A DNA stretch of 5,932 nt from Burkholderiaceae bacterium. GTDB lineage: Bacteria > Pseudomonadota > Gammaproteobacteria > Burkholderiales > Burkholderiaceae. Of the stretch, positions 1 through 5,713 are shown piece after piece; within the stretch, counting starts at the first letter, position 1; the number at the start of each line of letters is the position of its first letter. Where the stretch lies: positions 1-5,932 of the forward strand of contig CANBPJ010000101.1 of NCBI GenBank assembly GCA_947371415.1, written 5' to 3'. The notes under the pieces are model-generated. The model saw only the letters and a program-made list of their open reading frames with translations, had not been told where the DNA came from and searched no databases. Position numbers and translations under genes: made by a program.

Positions 1-639
1 ATGTCGATGTTGGCGTGGTGTACAAGCACCAAACTAGTGCCTGTGGGTAAAAGATGTGGTGCCCACTCTAGCTCCCAACGCTTTATTAACAAGCAATTAG
101 TGGATGCCGCTAGCAAGAATTTGGTGGTGGCGCGATTAAAAGGGGGCGACCCCTTGATCTTTGGTCGCGCGCAAGAAGAGATTGATGCGCTTGAACAAGC
201 CGGAGTTTATTACGAGATTGTCCCGGGCATTACCACCGCCTTGGCTGCCTCAGCCCAATTGAAGCAGCCCCCAACGACCAGAGAATTAAGTCGAACCCTG
301 ACGCTGACCACTTTGCCTGGGCGTTGCGCCCATCCAGATCATAAAACTGCTATCTATTACATGGCTCGCGACCAGTTGACTGAAGTCGCTTCCACCTTAC
401 TTGCTCAGGGTTATTCGGCTGATACCCCAGTCTGCTTAATGGAATCCGTCAGCCTGCCATCGGAGCGCAGTTTTGCTTGCACATTAGATGAATTGCACCT
501 TGGTGATATCCATCATCATTTTTTAGATAGGCAGCCTGTTGTCGTAATGGTGGGAGAGGTCTATCGAAAGCAATTGCAGTTATTGCGCCCATTAATTCAG
601 CCTCAATTCAATTTCAACGTATTGCAAGCAGCATCTTAA
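1..639 (+). CDS. cobA: Uroporphyrinogen-III C-methyltransferase (SUMT), 5'-truncated by the window edge
   Basis: This enzyme transfers two methyl groups from S-adenosylmethionine to uroporphyrinogen III, giving precorrin-2, the first step towards sirohaem in the cytoplasm. The visible 212 residues show the SUMT core: LVPVGKRCGAH (12-22), RLKGGDPLIFGRA (45-57) with the GGDP motif, VPGIT (74-78), and a late YYMA segment (119-122) typical of the second half of the fold. The frame is open to base 1, and the family's N-terminal glycine-rich SAM loop (about 40-50 residues) is absent. The ATG at base 1 is therefore probably an internal codon and the gene begins upstream. The usual PLTHRD-like segment reads PPTTRE (90-95). 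The next gene starts 20 bases downstream, so co-transcription is likely. Sirohaem is the cofactor of assimilatory nitrite and sulfite reductases; the transporter next door favours a nitrogen role, but a sulfur role is possible. The family call is firm; the symbol follows common usage. Confidence 0.88.
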   Translation: MSMLAWCTSTKLVPVGKRCGAHSSSQRFINKQLVDAASKNLVVARLKGGDPLIFGRAQEEIDALEQAGVYYEIVPGITTALAASAQLKQPPTTRELSRTLTLTTLPGRCAHPDHKTAIYYMARDQLTEVASTLLAQGYSADTPVCLMESVSLPSERSFACTLDELHLGDIHHHFLDRQPVVVMVGEVYRKQLQLLRPLIQPQFNFNVLQAAS

Positions 640-648
640 TTACTCACT

Positions 649-653
649 AGGAG
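649..653 (+). promoter_or_regulatory. Ribosome binding site of the substrate-binding protein gene
   Basis: AGGAG lies six bases ahead of the ATG at 660. It supports this start even though it places a 60-residue extension before the Tat motif. No later ATG at the start of the signal peptide is as well placed. Confidence 0.75.
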
Positions 654-659
654 CTAAAC

Positions 660-2033
660 ATGAACTCATATCGCCCGTTTGATCCAGATAGACCTTTATT
701 TAGTAATCGCTGTAGTTGTGGACAGCATGCATCCGAGTTAGATCATGCGAACTCGCTTTCATTAAAAATGGATGCGGAAGAGCAAAGTGCCGATTTTGTT
801 GAGGCTAGTTTAGTAAAGGCTTTATTTCCCCAGGAAGATCGCAGACGTGCTTTTCTAAAGGCTGTTGGTGCAGGCGGTGCTATGAGTGCGCTCTCTGGTT
901 TCTTGCCAGTCGGCGCCTTGCAGGCTATGGCTCAAGAAAAAGCCCCGCTTGAAAAGCCAGACCTAAAAATTGGATTTATCGCCATTACTTGTGCAACACC
1001 ACTCATCATGGCTGACCCACTCGGCTTTTATAAGAAACAAGGTCTGAATGTGACTTTGAATAAAACTGCGGGATGGGCTTTGATTCGGGACAAGATGCTC
1101 AGCAAAGAGCACGATGCATCACACTTTTTATCACCAATGCCAATTTCCATGTCAATGGGTTTGGGTTCTGACCCCACTCAGATGCGTGTAGCTACTATTC
1201 AGAACGTGAATGGTCAGGCTATTACTTTGGCCAACAAGCATAAAGATAATCGTGACCCTAAAAATTGGAAGGGTATGAAGTTTGCCGTTCCGTTTGAATA
1301 TTCAATGCACAACTTCTTGTTGCGTTACTACGTAGCGCAAGCGGGTTTAGATCCAGATAGAGATATCCAGATTCGCGTGACCCCACCACCAGAGATGGTT
1401 GCAAACTTACGTGCTGGCAATATTGATGGCTTCCTAGGACCCGATCCCTTTAATCAGCGCGCGGTGTATGACGAGGTTGGCTTTATCCATATCCTGACTA
1501 AGCAAATCTGGGATGGCCATCCTTGTTGCGCCTTTGGTACTTCGGAGGAATTTATTAAGAAGAATCCAAATACGTTTGCAGCCCTTTATCGTGCGGTATT
1601 AAATGCCTCTACGATGGCGCGTGATCCAGCAAACAGACCATTGATTGCAAAAGTCATTTCTACGCCGAACTACCTCAATCAGCCAGAGACTGTAGTGATG
1701 CAGGTGCTTACCGGCAAGTTTGCGGATGGCTTGGGTAATGTTCAAAACGTTCCAGATCGTATCGACTTCAATCCTATCCCATGGTATTCGATGGCAACTT
1801 GGATGTTGACCCAAATGCAGCGCTGGGGATATGTCAAGGGTGATGTGAATTACAAAGACATCTCTGAAAAAGTATTCCTGCTGACAGATGCTAAGAAGTA
1901 TATGGGTGAGACCGGTATTGCTATTCCTGAGCAAGCCAAGTCAGGCTACAAGAAGGTCAAGATTATGGGTAAAGAATTTGATCCAAGTCAGCCAGCAGCC
2001 TATCTCAAATCTTTTCCAACCACTAAAGCGTGA
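660..2033 (+). CDS. ABC transporter substrate-binding protein, NrtA/CmpA/CynA family, Tat-exported
   Basis: This is the periplasmic binding component of an importer for a small anion: cyanate by context, with nitrate/nitrite as the alternative. Of 457 residues, 1-60 form an unusually long pre-signal region with CSCGQH and a later His (C18, C20, H23, H29). Residues 61-67 (RRRAFLK) are a twin-arginine motif, 68-86 the hydrophobic stretch, and AMA (89-91) a likely signal peptidase site. The mature protein begins KPDLKIGFIAIT, typical of the family. Residues matching the NrtA ligand pocket, as I recall it, are W139 (GWALIRDKML), Q186 (NGQAITL) and H217 (SMHNFLLRYY). The later segment reads GPDPFNQRAV, then IWDGHPCC (283-290), where cyanobacterial nitrate binders carry a HPEK-like lysine. 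The permease gene starts 15 bases downstream. Family assignment is firm; the exact ligand is inferred from the adjoining cyanase. Confidence 0.88.
   Translation: MNSYRPFDPDRPLFSNRCSCGQHASELDHANSLSLKMDAEEQSADFVEASLVKALFPQEDRRRAFLKAVGAGGAMSALSGFLPVGALQAMAQEKAPLEKPDLKIGFIAITCATPLIMADPLGFYKKQGLNVTLNKTAGWALIRDKMLSKEHDASHFLSPMPISMSMGLGSDPTQMRVATIQNVNGQAITLANKHKDNRDPKNWKGMKFAVPFEYSMHNFLLRYYVAQAGLDPDRDIQIRVTPPPEMVANLRAGNIDGFLGPDPFNQRAVYDEVGFIHILTKQIWDGHPCCAFGTSEEFIKKNPNTFAALYRAVLNASTMARDPANRPLIAKVISTPNYLNQPETVVMQVLTGKFADGLGNVQNVPDRIDFNPIPWYSMATWMLTQMQRWGYVKGDVNYKDISEKVFLLTDAKKYMGETGIAIPEQAKSGYKKVKIMGKEFDPSQPAAYLKSFPTTKA
837..932 (+). other. Twin-arginine (Tat) signal peptide of the substrate-binding protein
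   Basis: Residues 60-91 read D-RRRAFLK, then an Ala/Gly/Leu-rich hydrophobic run, then AMA followed by Gln. This fits the S/T/D-RR-x-F-L-K Tat consensus and an A-x-A cleavage site. Tat export implies the protein folds in the cytoplasm before crossing the membrane. The first 60 residues would be removed together with the signal. Confidence 0.75.
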
Positions 2034-2048
2034 ATCTAAGGTTAATGA

Positions 2049-2909
2049 ATGAAAATGTTATCAATTAAGATTAGAGGCGCAATTCTGTCGGTTGTGATTT
2101 TGCTCATGTGTCTCTTTATCTGGCATATGGCAACCACACAAAAGGTTGCGCCGCCCGCTGGAATATCGACCAACTCGAGCGAGTACAACAGCCTGATGGG
2201 TCAAAGTGGCGGGGAGTCTGTGCAAAAAACAGGATTCCCAACGCTGACGCAAATGGGGGAGACAATTTATAAGCAACTGTCACATCCTTTTTATGACAAT
2301 GGCCCTAACGATAAAGGCATTGGTATTCAACTGGCCTATTCATTGGCGCGTGTTGCCTTGGGTTTTTTGCTGGCGATGATAGTGGCCATTCCATTTGGAT
2401 TTTGGATCGGAATGTCGCCATTGGCTTACGAGGCATTTAACCCATTTATTCAGATCCTAAAGCCAATCTCCCCCTTAGCCTGGATGCCGATTGCGCTATA
2501 CACCATTAAAGACTCTGCGATTTCTGGAATCTTTGTGATCTTTATTTGTTCTGTATGGCCAATGTTGCTCAACACCGCTTTTGGTGTTGCCAATGTCCGA
2601 AAAGAATTATTGAACGTGGCTAAGACACTAGAGGTCTCTCCTTTGCGGAAGGCATTTTTAGTAATTCTTCCTGCTGCTGCTCCGACCATCTTGACGGGCA
2701 TGCGGATTTCAATGGGTATTGCATGGCTAGTGATTGTTGCTGCTGAAATGTTAGTTGGCGGAACGGGTATTGGCTACTTCTTGTGGAATGAGTGGAATAA
2801 TTTGTCACTCTCAAGCGTGATTTTCGCAATTCTTTTAATTGGTATCGTTGGAATGCTGCTAGATACTGCATTCGGCAAGTTACAAAAGGCGGTTTCGTAT
2901 GCAGATTGA
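2049..2909 (+). CDS. cynB: ABC transporter permease, NrtB/CynB family (cyanate/nitrate type)
   Basis: This is the inner-membrane channel subunit of the importer, presumably a homodimer. Its 286 residues hold a first membrane helix at about 10-28, a periplasmic stretch at about 30-92, then a cluster of hydrophobic helices (roughly 95-120, 128-150, 156-178, 203-236 and 256-275). The EAA-type loop that docks on the ATPase is visible at 190-226: VAKTLEVSPLRKAF, then LPAAAPTILTGMRISMGIAW. These features are typical of binding-protein-dependent permeases of the nitrate/taurine/cyanate group. The start at 2049 is chosen because AAGG at 2038-2041 sits seven bases ahead of it; the ATG at 2055 is also in frame but worse placed. 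The gene follows the binding protein by 15 bases and its 3' end overlaps the ATPase gene by 11 bases, which suggests translational coupling. The symbol rests on the A-B-D-cyanase order; nrtB is the alternative. Confidence 0.85.
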   Translation: MKMLSIKIRGAILSVVILLMCLFIWHMATTQKVAPPAGISTNSSEYNSLMGQSGGESVQKTGFPTLTQMGETIYKQLSHPFYDNGPNDKGIGIQLAYSLARVALGFLLAMIVAIPFGFWIGMSPLAYEAFNPFIQILKPISPLAWMPIALYTIKDSAISGIFVIFICSVWPMLLNTAFGVANVRKELLNVAKTLEVSPLRKAFLVILPAAAPTILTGMRISMGIAWLVIVAAEMLVGGTGIGYFLWNEWNNLSLSSVIFAILLIGIVGMLLDTAFGKLQKAVSYAD

Positions 2910-3765
2910 AAATACTTTCCTGAAGGTCTCAAACCTCAGTAAGTCTTATACAGCAGATGCTCCTCCCGTATTTGAGGGTATTGATTTTGAAATCGAAAAA
3001 GGGGAATTCGTCTGCATTATTGGACACTCTGGATGCGGTAAGACCACCATCTTGAATGTGCTAGCTGGCCTTGAAGAAGCAAGTGGTGGCGACGCCATCA
3101 TGCTGGGTAAGCGTATTCAAGGGCCTGGTTTAGAGCGCGGTGTGGTATTTCAAGGGCACGCATTGATGCCTTGGATGACTGTGCTACAAAACGTTGCATT
3201 TGCCGTTAAATCTAAATATCCCGATTGGTCAAAAGAGAAAATAGCCGATCATTCAAAAAAATACTTGGCGATGGTGGGCTTAGTAAATGCTGAGAGCAAA
3301 AAGCCCTCAGAGTTATCGGGCGGCATGAAGCAACGCGTTGGTATTGCAAGAGCATTTGCGATTGAACCAAAAATGCTATTACTTGATGAGCCCTTCGGCG
3401 CGCTAGATGCATTAACTCGCGGCGTTATTCAGGATGAGCTCTTAAAAATCTGTAAAGAGACCAACCAAACAGTATTCATGATCACACACGATGTTGATGA
3501 GGCTATATTGCTTTCCGACAAAATCATGTTGATGAGTAATGGGCCTAATGCTCGCATTGCTGAGATTGTCGTGAATACTTTGCCCAAAGGTAGAAAGCGT
3601 GCCAACCTGCATCATGATGCAATGTACTATCCGATGCGCAATCATTTGGTTGATTTCTTGGTGAATCGCTCAAAAGATTTACAGGTAAAGGCATCCAGCG
3701 GTGAACTGGCTGGATATAAGCCTTTGATAGTGCTCCCGGGAATTGATACACCCGTTACCCAATAA
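2899..3765 (+). CDS. cynD: ABC transporter ATP-binding protein, NrtD/CynD family
   Basis: This is the cytoplasmic ATPase that powers the importer. All nucleotide-binding motifs are intact in 288 residues: Walker A GHSGCGKTT (42-50), Q-loop Gln85, signature LSGGMKQR (139-146), Walker B MLLLDEP (159-165), D-loop GALD (167-170) and the switch His197 in ITHDVDEA. The segment after the core, YYPMRNHLVDFLVNR (243-257), resembles the C-terminal end of NrtD/CynD-type ATPases. About 30 further residues follow, with no recognised domain. No solute-binding domain is fused at the C-terminus, so this is the short D-type rather than the NrtC-type subunit. The ATG lies inside the permease gene, with AAGG at 2886-2889 nine bases ahead. 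Cyanase follows after 27 bases. ABC ATPase identity is certain; the cyanate assignment is from context, with nrtD as the alternative. Confidence 0.9.
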   Translation: MQIENTFLKVSNLSKSYTADAPPVFEGIDFEIEKGEFVCIIGHSGCGKTTILNVLAGLEEASGGDAIMLGKRIQGPGLERGVVFQGHALMPWMTVLQNVAFAVKSKYPDWSKEKIADHSKKYLAMVGLVNAESKKPSELSGGMKQRVGIARAFAIEPKMLLLDEPFGALDALTRGVIQDELLKICKETNQTVFMITHDVDEAILLSDKIMLMSNGPNARIAEIVVNTLPKGRKRANLHHDAMYYPMRNHLVDFLVNRSKDLQVKASSGELAGYKPLIVLPGIDTPVTQ

Positions 3766-3780
3766 ATTAAAACTTAAATC

Positions 3781-3786
3781 AAGGAG
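3781..3786 (+). promoter_or_regulatory. Strong ribosome binding site of cyanase
   Basis: AAGGAG stands six bases ahead of the cyanase ATG. It is the longest Shine-Dalgarno match in the operon and sits in an A/T-rich 27-base spacer. This would favour high cyanase output relative to the transporter subunits. No clear internal promoter is visible in the spacer. Confidence 0.8.
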
Positions 3787-3792
3787 AAAAAG

Positions 3793-4236
3793 ATGGATCG
3801 TTCAGTAGTTACACAAAAAATTATCGAAGCTAAAGTGCGTAATGGCATGAAGTGGAGCGATATCGCCAAGGCTATTGGCGAATCAAAGGAGTGGGTTACT
3901 GCGGGCTGCCTAGGTCAAATGACCTTCACCAAAGCTCAGGCAGAGGCTGCAGGCAAGTTATTTAATTTGACTGATGAAGAAATGGCTTGGCTTCAAATCG
4001 TTCCTTATAAAGGTTCATTGCCAACAGCAGTGCCAACAGATCCATTGATCTACCGTTGGTATGAAATCGTCAGCGTCTACGGCACTACGATCAAAGAGCT
4101 CATCCATGAAGAATTTGGTGATGGCATTATGAGTGCGATTGATTTCTCAATGGATATTCAGCGCGAGCCAGATCCAAAGGGTGATCGCGTGCAAGTAGTG
4201 CTTTCTGGAAAGTATCTCTCATACAAGACTTATTAA
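3793..4236 (+). CDS. cynS: Cyanase (cyanate hydratase/lyase)
   Basis: Cyanase converts cyanate and bicarbonate, through carbamate, to ammonia and CO2 in the cytoplasm. It detoxifies cyanate and yields usable nitrogen. The 147-residue length is close to that of the E. coli enzyme (156). The N-terminal half (about 8-70) is the helical, helix-turn-helix-like domain, including MKWSDIAKAIGESKEWV and GQMTF. The C-terminal half carries the signature PTDPLIYRWYEIVSVYGTTIKEL, then HEEFGDGIMSAIDF. The catalytic triad Arg-Glu-Ser (96, 99 and 122 in E. coli) corresponds to R88, E91 and S114, all present, so the enzyme should be active. The C-terminus GKYLSYKTY matches the family's GKYLP-type ending. The gene is the last of the operon, 27 bases behind the ATPase gene, and is followed by a strong terminator. 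No cynR-type regulator or cynT carbonic anhydrase gene lies in the window. Confidence 0.97.
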   Translation: MDRSVVTQKIIEAKVRNGMKWSDIAKAIGESKEWVTAGCLGQMTFTKAQAEAAGKLFNLTDEEMAWLQIVPYKGSLPTAVPTDPLIYRWYEIVSVYGTTIKELIHEEFGDGIMSAIDFSMDIQREPDPKGDRVQVVLSGKYLSYKTY

Positions 4237-4257
4237 TAAGTCCAGTAACTGACGGGT

Positions 4258-4279
4258 GCCCCAGCTAAATTCCTGGGGC
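4258..4279. repeat. Small GC-rich stem-loop between cyanase and its terminator
   Basis: GCCCCAG (4258-4264) pairs perfectly with CTGGGGC (4273-4279) around an eight-base loop. It is followed on the plus strand by CC and an A-run, not a T-run, so alone it is not an intrinsic terminator for the cyanase operon. It may protect the 3' end of the transcript. Its GGGGC arm could also pair with GCCCC of the next hairpin. Confidence 0.55.
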
Positions 4280-4283
4280 CCAA

Positions 4284-4317
4284 AAAAAGCCCCTGAACTT
4301 TTATTCAGGGGCTTTTT
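4284..4317. terminator. Bidirectional rho-independent terminator between convergent genes
   Basis: AAAAAGCCCCTGAA (4284-4297) and TTCAGGGGCTTTTT (4304-4317) form a perfect 14-bp inverted repeat with a six-base loop. The nine-pair GC-rich core is at 4289-4297/4304-4312. A T5 run follows the core on the plus strand, and the A7 run at 4282-4288 gives T7 on the minus strand, so it can stop transcription from both sides. It serves the cyanase operon, which ends at 4236, and the amidase gene, which ends at 4340. Confidence 0.92.
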
Positions 4318-4339
4318 CTATTGTCAGCTTGAGGGGTAT

Positions 4340-5650
4340 TCAAGCCTTGCTTGCTGCAAATGAGTCCTCTGCAAATTTAGCAATACTTAATAGTTTTGCA
4401 TCCTCTTTGTAGTTCCCAATCAACTGGATTCCCAGTGGCATTCCATTACTAGATTTAGTAAACGGGAGTGTGATTGATGGGGTTCCTAGCAAGCTCCAGA
4501 GAGCGCAAAAGACTGGATCTCCGGTAGAGCTGAGGCCTTTAGGGGCTTCACCACTTGCGGGTATGGATAGGAAAGCATCATATTGGCTGAAGTAGTCACC
4601 GATTGATTTTCTCAATCGTTTTTGTAGTTCACGTGCATTGATGTATTCAATGGCGGAGTGCTTACTACCTCGTTGAGCCAGGTCTTGAATATGAATACTG
4701 AGCAATTCATTGGAATTCTTGATATGGTCCTGATGAATCACTGCTGCTTCACAATCCATGATGAGATTCATCTCCTTGATGGCGTCCCAGTACTCGCCTG
4801 GAAGAGTAAGCGTTTCTACAGTGGCGCCTGCTGCTCGGAGAGTATCTGCAGCCGATTGAAGTGCCTTGGCTTGATCATCGCTGACCATATGATCGAATGC
4901 CGTAGTGAGCATCGCAATGCGAGGCTTCACAAAAGGCTTCATTTTGGAGGTTGGGCTAATAGAGATCTCCGGCAAGACAATGGAGTCTTCTTCGGAAAGA
5001 TCGGTATTTTTCAGAAGCTGTAGGGCATAGGCCGCATCATCGACTGAGTGCGTGAAGAATCCAATGTGATCCAATGATCCAGATAGCGGGTGCGCTCCAT
5101 CGCGTGGAACGGCGCCAAAGCTGGCCTTTAATCCAACGACGCCACAATAGGCTGCGGGACGCAAAATCGAGCCTTGTGTTTGAGAGCCAAGTGCTAATGG
5201 GACTATGCCGGCAGCAACAGCCGCTGCAGAGCCGCTTGAAGATCCACCAGGGGTATGTTCGGCATTCCATGGGTTGGTTGTCGGGCCTGGATTGCGCCAA
5301 GCAAATTCTGTGGTGACAGTTTTGCCAAAAATAACGCCGCCCAATTGGCGAATCTTACTGATGATAGGCGCATCCTCTTTGGGAGTGATGCCTTTGTAAA
5401 TAGGTGATCCATTAGTGGTTGGAAAATCCTTGGTGGCAATGATGTCTTTTACCGCAACTGGAATTCCTTTTAGTGCCCCTGATCCTATTTCACTATCCAA
5501 AGTCTCAATGGAGGCTCTCTCTAAAAAAGCCTTCAGAATGGGTTCTTTAAGATCTGCCTGCATAGAGCAGTTAGCGAGTAGATCTTGTGGTTTAAGTTGA
5601 TTCGACTGGATGAGTTCGCAAGCCTCAATAAGGCCAAGAATGTTGTTCAT
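4340..5650 (-). CDS. Amidase signature family hydrolase
   Basis: This is a Ser-cisSer-Lys amidohydrolase that cleaves an amide or related C-N bond; its substrate cannot be told from sequence. The 436 residues contain the catalytic Lys68 in GIPVAVKD, the Gly/Ser-rich signature TPGGSSSGSAAAVAAG (133-148) with Ser137 as the likely cis-serine, and the nucleophile Ser161 in GSQTQGSILRPAAYCG. Spacing between the two serines (24) matches the family. The usual D-T-G-G-S motif reads Q-T-Q-G-S, like the subgroup with QTAGS-type motifs. The C-terminal part ends in LLGTPSITLPF and GMPLGIQLIG, typical of complete members. It looks intact. No glutamine-transamidosome partner genes (gatB, gatC) are present, so GatA is unlikely. 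The ATG at 5650 is the only suitable start, but no clear Shine-Dalgarno sequence precedes it. The gene follows a substrate-binding protein gene on the same strand, suggesting that the imported compound may be hydrolysed here. Confidence 0.9.
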   Translation of the reverse strand: MNNILGLIEACELIQSNQLKPQDLLANCSMQADLKEPILKAFLERASIETLDSEIGSGALKGIPVAVKDIIATKDFPTTNGSPIYKGITPKEDAPIISKIRQLGGVIFGKTVTTEFAWRNPGPTTNPWNAEHTPGGSSSGSAAAVAAGIVPLALGSQTQGSILRPAAYCGVVGLKASFGAVPRDGAHPLSGSLDHIGFFTHSVDDAAYALQLLKNTDLSEEDSIVLPEISISPTSKMKPFVKPRIAMLTTAFDHMVSDDQAKALQSAADTLRAAGATVETLTLPGEYWDAIKEMNLIMDCEAAVIHQDHIKNSNELLSIHIQDLAQRGSKHSAIEYINARELQKRLRKSIGDYFSQYDAFLSIPASGEAPKGLSSTGDPVFCALWSLLGTPSITLPFTKSSNGMPLGIQLIGNYKEDAKLLSIAKFAEDSFAASKA

Positions 5651-5679
5651 GGAATGATTTCTAAGTTAGGGTGGGGCAG

Positions 5680-5704
5680 TACTGGGCATCATCGATGCCC
5701 AGTA
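5680..5704. repeat. Perfect 11-bp intergenic stem-loop between binding-protein and amidase genes
   Basis: TACTGGGCATC (5680-5690) and GATGCCCAGTA (5694-5704) pair fully around a three-base loop. Read on the minus strand, the hairpin begins nine bases after the binding-protein stop codon and ends 29 bases before the amidase start. No U-run follows, so it is not a standard terminator. An mRNA-stabilising or partial-attenuation hairpin, as often found after binding-protein genes, is a reasonable inference. A protein-binding palindrome is the alternative. Confidence 0.75.
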
Positions 5705-5713
5705 GCTTATTAC

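Noticed and set aside
1..60. ATG at base 1 as a true start of the sirohaem gene.
   Set aside because: The protein enters the SUMT fold in mid-domain without the N-terminal SAM-binding glycine loop, so the window edge most likely cuts the gene.
1599..1934. Minus-strand open frame of 111 codons inside the binding-protein gene.
   Set aside because: It lies opposite a well-conserved coding region, and its translation resembles no protein family and has a chance-like composition.
2045..2068. Seven-codon plus-strand ORF starting at the ATG at 2045, just ahead of and overlapping the permease start.
   Set aside because: It is very short, out of frame, and has no better ribosome binding site than the permease ATG; it is most likely a chance result of clustered ATGs.
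3766..3792. Possible separate promoter for cyanase in the A/T-rich spacer.
   Set aside because: The spacer is only 27 bases and contains the ribosome binding site; no convincing -35/-10 pair could be placed.
4658..5023. Plus-strand open frame of 121 codons opposite the amidase gene.
   Set aside because: The amidase frame carries all family motifs on the other strand; this frame shows no recognisable motif and no ribosome binding site was seen.
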